Source: Ferrovibrio sp. (GTDB taxonomy: Bacteria > Pseudomonadota > Alphaproteobacteria > Ferrovibrionales > Ferrovibrionaceae). Taken from it: 54,153 bases of DNA. Made by a program: the position numbers and the translations under genes. The stretch is from positions 7,066 to 61,218 of the forward strand of contig NZ_PEKV01000007.1 of assembly GCF_002796975.1 (NCBI RefSeq), in the 5' to 3' direction. Position 1 is the stretch's first letter. Each line of letters opens with the position of its first letter. Positions 26,217 through 34,452 of this stretch are shown here, one piece after another. The notes under the pieces were generated by a model. It ran no database searches. It had not been told where the DNA came from and saw nothing but the letters and a program-made list of their open reading frames with translations.

Positions 26217-28613
26217 TCATCCGACCTTGGCGCTAACCCTGCCGAGCGCCATGAGGATGGATTCAGGTGTAAAGGGCTGTGCTGCCAGGCTAACATTCAA
26301 CGGCTGCAGCGCGTCGTTGATCGCATTCATCACGGCACCCGGTGCACCGGCCGTACCGGCTTCGCCGGCGCCCTTGGCGCCAAGCTCGGAGCTGGCTGTG
26401 GGCGAGACGACATGGCCAACCACGATATCCGGCATCTCGCCGGCCATCGGTACCAGGTAGTCGATCATCGAACCGTTCACGAGCTGGCCGCGGTCGTCAT
26501 AGATGCACTGCTCGTACAGCGCGCCACCCAGGCCTTGCACGACGCCACCGCGAATCTGCTCGTCGACCAGCTGCGGATTGATGATGGTGCCGCAATCCTC
26601 GACGCACCAATGTTTGAGTAGCGTGACGAAGCCAGTCTCGGTATCGACTTCCAGATAGGATCCCTGGATGCCGTTGGTAAAGACGAAGGGATAGTCCTTT
26701 TGCACGTAATGCCGCGTCACCACGAATTCAGGCTGCAGGCCTTTCGGCAAGGCATCCGGCCGGAAGTAGACGACGCGGCCGATCTCTTCCAACGGCAGGC
26801 GCTCCACGCCGGTATCGGTGTCCACCACGGTCCCGTTGCGGATATCCAGGCTTTCCGGCGCGGCCTGCAGCATGGCGGCGGCAACGGTGAGAATATTCTG
26901 CCGCAGTGCCTTGCCGGCCTGCAAAGCCGCTTCGCCGCCGATGCCGGCGCCGCGCGAAGCCCAGGTGCCGCCGCCATAGGGCGTGGCATCGGTATCGCCG
27001 GTGATGACGCGGACCCTTTCCATGGTGACGCCGACGGCGGTGGCCGCGATCTGCGCGATCATCGCTTCGGTGCCCTGGCCCTGTTCGGTGACGCCGGTGG
27101 CGCAGATGATGGTTCCGGTCGGATCGAGCCGGATGGTGCAGCCATCCTGCGACGAGATACGCGCGCCGCCGACGCCATAGAAGGCTGCTGAGGGATTGGT
27201 GACCTCGATGAAGCTGGCAAGGCCAATGCCACGATAGATTCCGCGCTTGCGCAGCTCGGCCTGTTCGGTGCGTAAGCCGTCGTAGTCCATCAGCTTCAGC
27301 AGTTTCTCGAGCGAGGCGTGATGCGACAAGCTTTCATAGGGCAGGCCGGCCAGGCCCGTGTAGGGATAGGCGTCATCGGGGATCAGGTTGCGCCGGCGGA
27401 TTTCGGCCGGATCGATGCCCAGTTTACGCGCGGCCAGATCGACCAGGCCTTCGGTGACCGCGCAGGCGATGGGATGCCCGACTGCGCGATACTGGCATGT
27501 CACGTTCTTGTTCTGGAACACCACTTCGGTGGCGGCGCGATAGGCCTTGTGCTTGTAGGGTCCGCCAACCAAGTTGACGACCTGGTTGGCCTCGACCGCA
27601 CTGGTGCGCGGATAGACCGAGTAAGGCCCGATGCCGGTGCGGTCGTCGATCTCGAAGGCGAGGATTTCGCCGTCATTCTTCACCGCAATTCTGCCCTTGA
27701 TACGGTGATCGCGGGCGTGAATGTCAGTCACGAAAGATTCGAGGCGGTCGGCGATGAATTTCACCGGGCGCTTCAGCAGCACAGAGAGTGCGGCGGTCGC
27801 CATCTCGTCGGGATAGATATGTACCTTGATGCCAAACGAGCCGCCGACATCCTTGCACACCACACGCACATCGGACTCGGTGAGATTCAGATGCTTGGCT
27901 AGCAGGTTCTGGATCATGTGCGGCGCTTGCGTCGCCTGATAGGCGACCAGCTTGCCCTCGGCCGGCTGGTAATCGGCCAATACGGCGCGCGGCTCCAGGC
28001 AGACGCCGGTATGACGACCAGTATGGAAGATTTCCTCGAAAACATGATCGGCGGCAGCGAAGGCGCCATCTACATCGCCAGTTACCAGTTCGCGCCGGAA
28101 AGCCAGGTTGTCGCCCAGGTCGGGATGGATGACCGGTGTGCCGGCGTCGAGTGCTGCTTCCATGTCGACAACGGCCGGCAGTTCCTCCCACTCCACCACG
28201 ACCATTTCGGCGGCATCTTCCGCTTCGGCCCGGGTTTCGGCGACCACGGCGGCGACGGCCTCCCCCTGCCAGCAGGCGCGGTCGATGGCGATGGCATGTT
28301 GCGGCGCGGATTTCAGCCCCTTCATATGGGTCAGCACGCCAACCCAGGGGGTGATCACCTTGGCCAGCTCCGGCCCGGTGACGACCGCAATCACGCCTGG
28401 CATCTCCTGCGCGGCTGCGCGGTCGATACTGACAATTTTGGCATGAGCGTGCGGGCTGCGCACGAAGACCACATGCAGCATGCGGGGCAGCGTGATGTCG
28501 TCCACATAGGTGCCGCGACCCTGCAGTAGCTTCTTCACATTCGGGCGTGGGACGGTGCGGCCGATGTAGCTGTTGGGACGGTCGAAGAAAGAAACCGGCG
28601 GTGCGCTGCTCAT
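26217..28613 (-). CDS. Molybdenum hydroxylase large subunit (xanthine dehydrogenase/CoxL family)
   Basis: 798 residues. Molybdopterin-cytosine-dinucleotide-type regions can be seen: GGSFGIKVHIYPDEMATAAL, CQYRAVGHPIACAV, TGVTEQGQGTEAMIAQIAA, and the catalytic base GAKGAGEAGTAGAP (about Glu751). The loop at the CO-dehydrogenase active-site position reads QYRAVGHP, not AYxCSFR (form I CODH) nor AYRGAGR (form II). It therefore most likely hydroxylates an aromatic heterocycle or aldehyde using water as oxygen source. It overlaps the CoxS-type gene by 4 bp. Confidence 0.9.
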   Translation of the reverse strand: MSSAPPVSFFDRPNSYIGRTVPRPNVKKLLQGRGTYVDDITLPRMLHVVFVRSPHAHAKIVSIDRAAAQEMPGVIAVVTGPELAKVITPWVGVLTHMKGLKSAPQHAIAIDRACWQGEAVAAVVAETRAEAEDAAEMVVVEWEELPAVVDMEAALDAGTPVIHPDLGDNLAFRRELVTGDVDGAFAAADHVFEEIFHTGRHTGVCLEPRAVLADYQPAEGKLVAYQATQAPHMIQNLLAKHLNLTESDVRVVCKDVGGSFGIKVHIYPDEMATAALSVLLKRPVKFIADRLESFVTDIHARDHRIKGRIAVKNDGEILAFEIDDRTGIGPYSVYPRTSAVEANQVVNLVGGPYKHKAYRAATEVVFQNKNVTCQYRAVGHPIACAVTEGLVDLAARKLGIDPAEIRRRNLIPDDAYPYTGLAGLPYESLSHHASLEKLLKLMDYDGLRTEQAELRKRGIYRGIGLASFIEVTNPSAAFYGVGGARISSQDGCTIRLDPTGTIICATGVTEQGQGTEAMIAQIAATAVGVTMERVRVITGDTDATPYGGGTWASRGAGIGGEAALQAGKALRQNILTVAAAMLQAAPESLDIRNGTVVDTDTGVERLPLEEIGRVVYFRPDALPKGLQPEFVVTRHYVQKDYPFVFTNGIQGSYLEVDTETGFVTLLKHWCVEDCGTIINPQLVDEQIRGGVVQGLGGALYEQCIYDDRGQLVNGSMIDYLVPMAGEMPDIVVGHVVSPTASSELGAKGAGEAGTAGAPGAVMNAINDALQPLNVSLAAQPFTPESILMALGRVSAKVG

Positions 28614-29098
28614 GCGGCACCGCCTTTATTCCGGCGAGTTTCCAGCACGAAGGCGATGGCATCGACGATCGCGTGATAGCCGGTACAGCGGCAGTAGTTG
28701 CCGGAGATATGCGCGCGGATTTCCTCTCGATCGGCATGGGGATGCAGCTCGACCAGTTCGGCGGCGGTCGCCAGCATGCCCGGCGTGCAGAAGCCGCATT
28801 GCAGCGCGTTGTACTGGTGGAAGGCCTCCTGCAGGTCAGCGATGGCGCCGCTGTCGCTCAGGCCTTCGATGGTCTCCACTTTGGCGCCGTCAGCCTGCAC
28901 CGCCAGCATCAGGCAGCCGCGCACGGCGGTACCGTTCACCTGAATCGTGCAGGCACCGCAGACACCGTGTTCGCAGCCGAGATGCGAGCCGGTCAGGCTC
29001 AGTTCGTTACGCAGGAAATCGATCAGATGCTGGCGCGCGGACACGCGGCGCCGCAGCTTCTGTCCGTTCACAATGACGCTGATCTCGTGCTGCTCCAT
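28610..29098 (-). CDS. Molybdenum hydroxylase [2Fe-2S] subunit (CoxS type)
   Basis: 162 residues with eight cluster cysteines. The plant-type ferredoxin cluster is in GSHLGCEHGVCGACTIQVNG plus the next Cys (GCLML), and the second cluster is in CGFCTPGML and NYCRCTGYHAIVDA. Passes electrons from the Mo site to FAD. Located 8 bp after the FAD subunit and overlapping the large subunit by 4 bp, giving the medium-small-large order of CO-dehydrogenase-like enzymes. Confidence 0.93.
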   Translation of the reverse strand: MEQHEISVIVNGQKLRRRVSARQHLIDFLRNELSLTGSHLGCEHGVCGACTIQVNGTAVRGCLMLAVQADGAKVETIEGLSDSGAIADLQEAFHQYNALQCGFCTPGMLATAAELVELHPHADREEIRAHISGNYCRCTGYHAIVDAIAFVLETRRNKGGAA

Positions 29099-29106
29099 GG
29101 GACTCT

Positions 29107-29949
29107 CTAGGCTGAAGGTAGCAGTGCGGGCAGGGCACGGCGCAGCAACACCGCGGCCAGATGCAGCTTGGTCTGCGGGCCGGCATTGAGGTCGCCGCTG
29201 GACTCAAGGTCGTCGGCCAGGCTGGCGCAGGCGGCTTCGACACCGGCTGCACCATCGCGGATGAGGTGGGTGGCAGCGCGTTCAGCGGAGACGGGCCGGT
29301 CCGCCACACCGAAATAAGCCAGCCGAAGCATGCCGAGCTGCGGCGAGGCTGCGGCCAGGCCGATCATCGCGTAGTCGCCATGGCGCCGCGCCAGTTCTGA
29401 GAACGCAAAGCGATGGCTGGTAGTTGCTTTGGGAAATTCGATGGCGGCGAGGATTTCGCCCGGCTTGAGATCAGTCTCGAACAGACCATGAAAGAACTCA
29501 GAGGCTTTGACGCGACGCTCCTGATCGCGGTTTCTCAGGATGAAAGTCGCGTCCAGCGCCGTCGCGCAGGCCGGCAGCTCGGCCGCGGGATCGGCGAAAG
29601 CCAGGCTGCCGCCAATGGTGCCGCGGTTGCGGATGGCGGGATGCGCGATATGTGGCATCGCGGCTGCTAACAGCTGTACGTGTCTGGAAATAATGGGAGA
29701 TTTCTCCAGCGCCACATGCGTCGTGAGCGCTCCGACCACGACGGTATCAGCGGTTTCCCGGATGCCCTGCAGATCGGCGATGGCGTTGATGTCGATTAGC
29801 AGCGTTGGGCGGGAGAGGCGCAGATTGAGCGACGGGATCAGGCTCTGGCCGCCAGCCAGGATTTTTGCCTCATCGCCATGCTGCTCCAGCAGGTCAAAGA
29901 CCTGGCCGAGTTCGCGCGCCTTCACATAACCGAACGGCGGTGCCTTCAC
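29107..29949 (-). CDS. Molybdenum hydroxylase FAD subunit (CoxM type)
   Basis: 280 residues. FAD-binding motifs are KILAGGQSLIPSLNLRL near residue 35 and NRGTIGGSLAFADPAAELP near residue 110, both typical of CoxM/CutM. The C-terminal CODH-flavoprotein domain follows. It is the first gene of the operon; the upstream space to the divergent TetR gene holds a promoter and palindrome. Confidence 0.92.
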   Translation of the reverse strand: MKAPPFGYVKARELGQVFDLLEQHGDEAKILAGGQSLIPSLNLRLSRPTLLIDINAIADLQGIRETADTVVVGALTTHVALEKSPIISRHVQLLAAAMPHIAHPAIRNRGTIGGSLAFADPAAELPACATALDATFILRNRDQERRVKASEFFHGLFETDLKPGEILAAIEFPKATTSHRFAFSELARRHGDYAMIGLAAASPQLGMLRLAYFGVADRPVSAERAATHLIRDGAAGVEAACASLADDLESSGDLNAGPQTKLHLAAVLLRRALPALLPSA

Positions 29950-30018
29950 CGGTTTCCCCCCTCAGCCCGCATTGTGTATGAAGTCCGGGCTGTCACGGCT
30001 CTGCGGCCGGTGAGAGGA

Positions 30019-30048
30019 ACGTTAGGCGAGCGTATAAAGACGAGTCAA
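30019..30048 (-). promoter_or_regulatory. Sigma70-like promoter of the Mo-hydroxylase operon
   Basis: Read on the minus strand, TTGACT (30048-30043) and TAACGT (30024-30019) are 18 bp apart and point at the CoxM-type start at 29949. The -35 box lies 5 bp from the TetR palindrome. Confidence 0.5.
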
Positions 30049-30053
30049 CACTA

Positions 30054-30069
30054 TTTATCATATGATAAA
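30054..30069. promoter_or_regulatory. Perfect 16-bp palindromic operator, likely for the divergent TetR
   Basis: TTTATCATATGATAAA is a perfect palindrome in the divergent space between the Mo-hydroxylase operon and the TetR gene, 27 bp before the TetR ATG. It lies just upstream of the operon -35 box and just after a TATAAA (30033-30038) that could be the TetR -10. A bound TetR dimer could therefore control both directions. Confidence 0.75.
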
Positions 30070-30095
30070 CAAGAATTCAGAAGGTGCGCTGCAAA

Positions 30096-30782
30096 ATGAC
30101 GAAGGTAGACAAACGAAAAAAGCCGAAGGCAGAAACGTCCCCGAAGCGCTCGCGCCTGCTGCCTGACGAGCGGGAAAAGCAGATTGTGGCGGAAGCGATC
30201 AGGTTTTTCGCGGAAGTCGGCTTCGACGGGCAGACGCGCGAACTCGCCAAGCGGCTGAATATCACGCAGCCGCTGCTCTACCGGTATTTCCCGACTAAGC
30301 AAGGTCTGGTCGATCGGGTTTACAAGGAAATCTACCTCAATCGCTGGAATCCGGAGTGGCAGGACTGGATTGAGGATCGCAGTACGCCCGTGGCGGCGCG
30401 GTTGAAGCGGTTTTATACCGAATACTATCCGACCATCGTGAACCATGACTGGATGCGCATCTTCTTCCAGGCCGGCATGCGTAATGTCGGCTTTAATCAG
30501 CGGTATCTCAAGTTGGTGCGCGAACGCATCCTGCTGGTGTTGTGCGCCGAAGTGCGGCACGAGCTTGACCTGCCATCAGTTGCAACAGTGCCAGTCAGTC
30601 CCGCTGAGCTCGAGCTATACTGGGGTCTGCACGGTTCGATCGTCTATGACGGCATTCGCCAGTATATCTACGGTACCACCGTGCCGCCCGAGCCAGTTGC
30701 GGTGACCAATGCCAAAATCGACATCTTCATGGCTGGGATAAAAATAGAAGTCGCAAAGCTTGTGGGCAAAGGTCAAAAGTAA
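30096..30782 (+). CDS. TetR/AcrR-family transcriptional regulator (Mo-hydroxylase operon)
   Basis: 228 residues from ATG 30096, with AGAAGG about 10 bp upstream; a GTG at 30084 is less likely because that sequence would abut it. The HTH is IVAEAIRFFAEVGFDGQTRE then LAKRLNITQPLLYRYFPTKQ and GLVDRVYKEIY. The C-terminal ligand domain has no recognised subfamily signature. Divergent from the Mo-hydroxylase operon, with a 16-bp palindrome between. Confidence 0.9.
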   Translation: MTKVDKRKKPKAETSPKRSRLLPDEREKQIVAEAIRFFAEVGFDGQTRELAKRLNITQPLLYRYFPTKQGLVDRVYKEIYLNRWNPEWQDWIEDRSTPVAARLKRFYTEYYPTIVNHDWMRIFFQAGMRNVGFNQRYLKLVRERILLVLCAEVRHELDLPSVATVPVSPAELELYWGLHGSIVYDGIRQYIYGTTVPPEPVAVTNAKIDIFMAGIKIEVAKLVGKGQK

Positions 30783-31093
30783 ATATGCGTGTTGTCCACT
30801 GCCGCGCAGTCAGTCTTGGCCAGGCCTCTCGGTGCCGGCAAATTCTCTGTATTAGTGGCTAGATAAACGCCGCTGATCTCAGCCTGTCCACTCGCCAGTA
30901 GATTTTGCGCCTTTGATCGCGGCCGAGATCTTAGTCGCTCTTGATAAGACCAATAGTGGGCAGGTTGGCCGATAGGCCGATGATGAGCAGGATATCTTGT
31001 GCATTGAGAGTATGAGGCTTAGTTATCGCATATAACCTGATCCGTGGCCGCCGAGTATGTTCGCAGCAGCTGGCAGGTTTGTGCGCGAACCGA
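30783..31093. other. Convergent intergenic spacer with GTAGAT repeat; no gene seen
   Basis: This 311-bp gap between the TetR gene and the converging MaoC-like gene is AT-richer than the flanks. It holds the repeat copy at 30894 but no recognisable gene, tRNA or strong terminator. Confidence 0.55.
30894..30929 (+). repeat. GTAGAT-family interspersed repeat, copy 6
   Basis: Begins GCCAGTAGATTTTGCGCC. It is identical to copy 4 over 16 bp, and matches the copy at 48696-48731 at 28 of 36 positions without gaps; the extra similarity includes CTTTGATCG and CGAGAT on the right side. Confidence 0.65.
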
Positions 31094-31564
31094 TTAGCAT
31101 GGCCGGCAGGCAACAAGTACAATGAGCGTGAACGTGAATATATTCTGATGGCTGCTGTCATATGTGTTGAACTTGACGCGGAGCTTTCCGCGATCTGACT
31201 TGGATGTGAGCGACTTCTCCAGAACCGACAGTTCTACATGTATATCTTCGTCCGGGAGGAACGGCGCTTTAAATCGCAGGTCATCGAACCCGACACCCGC
31301 TACAGCCGTGTTTCGCAATATCCCTGTACGGTCGAAGAGTTTCCAGCTCAACATAAGAACGTGAAGGCCGCTCCCGACGAGCATCCCAAATGTACTCTTT
31401 TTCGCCGCTTCTTCGTCGAGATGAAAATACTGCTGGTCCCATTCCTTTGCGAACTGAATGACCTCATCTTTTGTGGCCCTTGCTGTGTTCGTCGAGAACT
31501 GTTGGCCAACTTCAAAGTCTTCGAAGTACATCCCGTGATGCAGGATATGAGTGCTCATTGACAC
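31094..31564 (-). CDS. MaoC-like (hot-dog fold) acyl-CoA hydratase/dehydratase protein
   Basis: 156 residues from GTG 31564, favoured because GGAGGAG lies about 8 bp upstream; an ATG two codons later is the alternative. It has the MaoC outline: MYFEDFEVGQQFSTNTARAT, FAKEWDQQYFHLDEEAAKKS (the Q-x-F-H-x-D position corresponds to the hydratase NPxHxD motif), then FDDLRFKAPFLPDEDIHVEL. The coding sequence looks less GC-rich than its neighbours (about 48% in a 60-bp sample), hinting at a different origin. It is separated from the CaiB-type gene by 144 bp. Confidence 0.8.
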   Translation of the reverse strand: MSMSTHILHHGMYFEDFEVGQQFSTNTARATKDEVIQFAKEWDQQYFHLDEEAAKKSTFGMLVGSGLHVLMLSWKLFDRTGILRNTAVAGVGFDDLRFKAPFLPDEDIHVELSVLEKSLTSKSDRGKLRVKFNTYDSSHQNIFTFTLIVLVACRPC

Positions 31565-31708
31565 TGAAAGTTCTCCTCCATTTTCATGCTGTCTGAATGG
31601 GCAATATGAAGACCATTCAATTGTGCCATCCAGAAACCGAACAAAGCTAATTCAGGGGTCCGTCCTACCATGTTTGGCATAAGAAGCGACGGATAGGTGC
31701 CCGAAGGG

Positions 31709-32827
31709 CTAATTACCATCAGCCGGTTTGTAGCCCCAGTCGATGAGGGCCTGTTCACCGCCTTCGCCGCGGCTTGGGGGGCTGCGACGGATCGCGCCCG
31801 GAGTACGCGAGAAACGTGGCGCCGGCGCGGGCTGTGTGATGCCGTCAGGTGACACGAAGGTTTCACGCGCCTTCATATGGGAATGCTGCGGCGCTTCCTC
31901 GAGTCCAAGTACCGGAGCGAAACAGACATTACTTCCTTCCATGATGTCGCACCATTCAGTACGCGTCTTCGATTTAAAGGCGGTCGCAATGGCGTCGCGC
32001 AGAGAAGGCCAGGATTTCCCGTCATACTGCTTAGGTAGCACAGTGACATCGAGGCCTAGTTTCTGCACTAGTTCGGCATAGAACTTGCCCTCAACCGAGC
32101 CGACAGCCACAAAGCCGCCGTCACGGCATTCATACGTGTCGTACCAGGGCGCAGCACCATCCAGTATATTGTCGCCCCGCACGTCGCTCCACAGCCCGAT
32201 GCCCTTCATGCCGTAGAACATGGTCATCAGAGAGGCAGCACCATCCACCATGGCGGCGTCGACCACCTGCCCGCTTCCTGATTTCTGCCGCTCGAACAGG
32301 GCTGCTAACACGCCCATGGCGAGATAGAGCGACCCGCCGCCAAAATCGCCGACGAGGTTTAACGGCGGCACGGGTTTGCCGCCCCTGTGGCCGATGGCAT
32401 GTAATGCTCCGGTCAGCGCGATGTAGTTAATGTCATGCCCTGCCGCCATGGCGAGCGGGCCGTTCTGACCCCAGCCGGTCATGCGGCCGTAGATCAGCTG
32501 CGGATTGCGCTGATGCGCTGCATCCGGTCCGAGCCCGAGACGTTCCATCACGCCCGGACGGAAGCCTTCGATGACGATATCGGCGCGGGCGATCAGGTCG
32601 AGCACCAGCGCGATGGCCTTGGCATCCTTCAGGTTGAGTGCCAGCGACCGTTTACCGCGCCCCAGCAATTCGTATTCCGGTTTGATCGGCAGTCCAAGAT
32701 CGACATCACCGGTGCGATCAATGCGCAGTACGTCTGCACCCAGATCGGCCAGCAGCATGCCGCAGAATGGCACAGGGCCGATCGATGGCATCTCGATGAT
32801 CTTCAGGCCGGAAAGCGGTCCGCTCAT
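31709..32827 (-). CDS. CaiB/BaiF-family CoA-transferase (alpha-methylacyl-CoA racemase-like)
   Basis: 372 residues from ATG 32827, where GAGGAGA precedes the start; longer in-frame starts would run into the SDR gene. Class III CoA-transferase features: MSGPLSGLKIIEMPSIGPVP, LADLGADVLRIDR, GRGKRSLALNLKD, and VIEGFRPGVMERLGLG. The GPVPFCGM start and MAAGHDINYIALTGALHAIG segments resemble the 2-methylacyl-CoA racemase subgroup, which inverts 2-methyl-branched acyl-CoAs; D in GHDINY matches its catalytic Asp. This fits a neighbouring branched acyl-CoA pathway. Confidence 0.88.
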   Translation of the reverse strand: MSGPLSGLKIIEMPSIGPVPFCGMLLADLGADVLRIDRTGDVDLGLPIKPEYELLGRGKRSLALNLKDAKAIALVLDLIARADIVIEGFRPGVMERLGLGPDAAHQRNPQLIYGRMTGWGQNGPLAMAAGHDINYIALTGALHAIGHRGGKPVPPLNLVGDFGGGSLYLAMGVLAALFERQKSGSGQVVDAAMVDGAASLMTMFYGMKGIGLWSDVRGDNILDGAAPWYDTYECRDGGFVAVGSVEGKFYAELVQKLGLDVTVLPKQYDGKSWPSLRDAIATAFKSKTRTEWCDIMEGSNVCFAPVLGLEEAPQHSHMKARETFVSPDGITQPAPAPRFSRTPGAIRRSPPSRGEGGEQALIDWGYKPADGN

Positions 32828-32846
32828 CTCTGTCTCCTCTTCTGGA

Positions 32847-33626
32847 CTACGCGGCGGAAATGCCGCCGTTGACGCTGATGGTCTGGCCCGTGAGCCGCGC
32901 CGCTGCTGGGCTTGACAGAAACACGACGAGTGCCGCCAGATCGTCGGGACTGACCACGCCGAGGCGTGCCAGGCTTTCGGCCTTGGCGAACAGTTTGCCG
33001 GCAAACGGATCGGCCATCAGCGTGTGATACAACGGCGTGTCGCGCACGATGCTGGGTGTCAGGCAGTTCACGCGGATGCCATTGCGCTTGGCTTCGATGG
33101 CCAGTGCGCGGCAAAACATCGCAATTGCAGCCATGGCGGCGCCGATGCAGACCTCACCTGGCGTTGCCACCTTTCCCGCATCCGAGGCGATGCACAGGAT
33201 GGTGCCGGATTTCCGCGCGATCATGTGCGGCAGGGCGGCGCGCACCGGCAACAGGACGCTGGAAGTGAGGCTGCCGATGATCTGCTGCACATCTTCGAGC
33301 GGGGTGTCATGCAGCAGGCGTGGCAGCGGATCGCCGCCGGCGCCGCTCAGCAGCGTATCGATCCTGCCAAAGGCGGCGATACTCGCCTCTATGGCTCCCG
33401 CCGCCTGCGCGGGCTGCGCCAGATCGGCAGGGGTGAATCGAATATCTGCGCCGGGTGCTACCCGCTGCAGGCTGTCGCAGGCAGTCGCGCCGCGCACCGG
33501 GTTTCGCCCGACCAGCATGACATGGCCAACCCCGTCGGTCAGCAGGGCTCTGGCGGTGGCCAGGCCAATTCCGGCTGTTCCTCCGCAGATTACCGCCACT
33601 TCTTTGCTTCGGGCTTGGTCGCTCAT
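32847..33626 (-). CDS. SDR-family protein lacking the catalytic Tyr and Lys
   Basis: 259 residues of classical SDR layout: cofactor motif ICGGTAGIGLATARAL, the NNAG-like position as LLSGAGGDP, Ser148 in CIASDAGKV, and C-terminal GIRVNCLTPSIVRDTPL plus TGQTISVNGGISAA. The YxxxK motif that should follow Ser148 by about 13 residues reads CIGAAMAAIAM: the aligned Tyr is Ile161 (or Cys160) and the Lys is Met165. So it should bind a dinucleotide but not act as a normal alcohol dehydrogenase. It lies upstream of and probably co-transcribed with the CaiB-type gene (19 bp gap). Confidence 0.87.
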   Translation of the reverse strand: MSDQARSKEVAVICGGTAGIGLATARALLTDGVGHVMLVGRNPVRGATACDSLQRVAPGADIRFTPADLAQPAQAAGAIEASIAAFGRIDTLLSGAGGDPLPRLLHDTPLEDVQQIIGSLTSSVLLPVRAALPHMIARKSGTILCIASDAGKVATPGEVCIGAAMAAIAMFCRALAIEAKRNGIRVNCLTPSIVRDTPLYHTLMADPFAGKLFAKAESLARLGVVSPDDLAALVVFLSSPAAARLTGQTISVNGGISAA

Positions 33627-33681
33627 CTCTGATTTCCTTCGAATAGATTTATTTAGTGAATATTGAGTAACAATAGTTTCT

Positions 33682-33707
33682 CATGTTGCATTTATAGTTC
33701 CAACATG
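33682..33707. promoter_or_regulatory. Candidate operator in the SDR/TetR divergent region
   Basis: CATGTTG (33682-33688) and CAACATG (33701-33707) form a perfect 7-bp inverted repeat with a 12-bp centre, in the 145-bp space between the divergent SDR and TetR genes. Position suggests control of both transcripts by the TetR protein. Confidence 0.55.
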
Positions 33708-33771
33708 TAACTTGAGTGAAGGATCAGGCAAAATGGCGATCTCAAGAGCCACCCCCTGATTCGGAGGAACG

Positions 33772-34452
33772 ATGAGCAAGTGGGCAAACGCGGTGCCAAG
33801 CCGCGCCGAGCAGACTGATAACAAGCGGAAAGCCATCATCCGTGAGGCAGCGCGCGTCTTTAACCGGCGCGGCAGCCACGGCACCACGCTGGACGATGTC
33901 GCCGAGCGTCTCGGTGTCACCAAGACCGCGCTCTATCGCTATGTGAACAACAAGAACGACCTGCTCTTCGCCTGCCACGAGGAAGCGATGGAAATCGCCA
34001 ACGAGCATCTCGGCATCGGCGAGCGCGACGGCAGCAATGGCCTGGAAAAAATCCGCATCGGCATGACCGGCTACCTGCGCACCATGATCAGTGACATGGG
34101 CGTGCCGGTGCTGATCCTGGAGGAAAACGCGCTGGCCGACGGTACCGCGGGCCCGATCATCGCGCTGCGCGATGCCTTCGAAAAGCGGCTTCGCCGCCTG
34201 GTCGAGGAAGGCATCCGCGACGGCAGCATTGTGCCGGTCAATCCCAAGCTCGCGGTCTTCATGCTGTTGGGCGCCGTCCACTGGGTCACCAAGTGGTACT
34301 CGCCCGAGGGTCCCTGGACGGCCGAGCAGGCCTCGGAAGCCCTGATCGAACTTGCAACACGCGGCTTCAGTGCGCAGCCCGGCGCTGCACTGACCAGCGA
34401 TCTGCACCAATCCATCATGTCATTCACAGCCGCAAGACCAAACGAGGGATAG
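33772..34452 (+). CDS. TetR/AcrR-family transcriptional regulator (acyl-CoA operon)
   Basis: 226 residues. The HTH is RKAIIREAARVFNRRGSHGT then TLDDVAERLGVTKTALYRYV and NNKNDLLFACHEEAM. Its stop abuts the acyl-CoA dehydrogenase ATG with no gap, and it is divergent from the SDR/CaiB genes. TetR proteins at the head of branched-chain or fatty acid operons usually sense an acyl-CoA, which is the inference here. Confidence 0.92.
   Translation: MSKWANAVPSRAEQTDNKRKAIIREAARVFNRRGSHGTTLDDVAERLGVTKTALYRYVNNKNDLLFACHEEAMEIANEHLGIGERDGSNGLEKIRIGMTGYLRTMISDMGVPVLILEENALADGTAGPIIALRDAFEKRLRRLVEEGIRDGSIVPVNPKLAVFMLLGAVHWVTKWYSPEGPWTAEQASEALIELATRGFSAQPGAALTSDLHQSIMSFTAARPNEG

Noticed and set aside
26217..29949. 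Aerobic carbon monoxide dehydrogenase
   Set aside because: Subunit order and CoxG fit, but the large subunit lacks the AYxCSFR (and AYRGAGR) motif, so CO oxidation is not supported.
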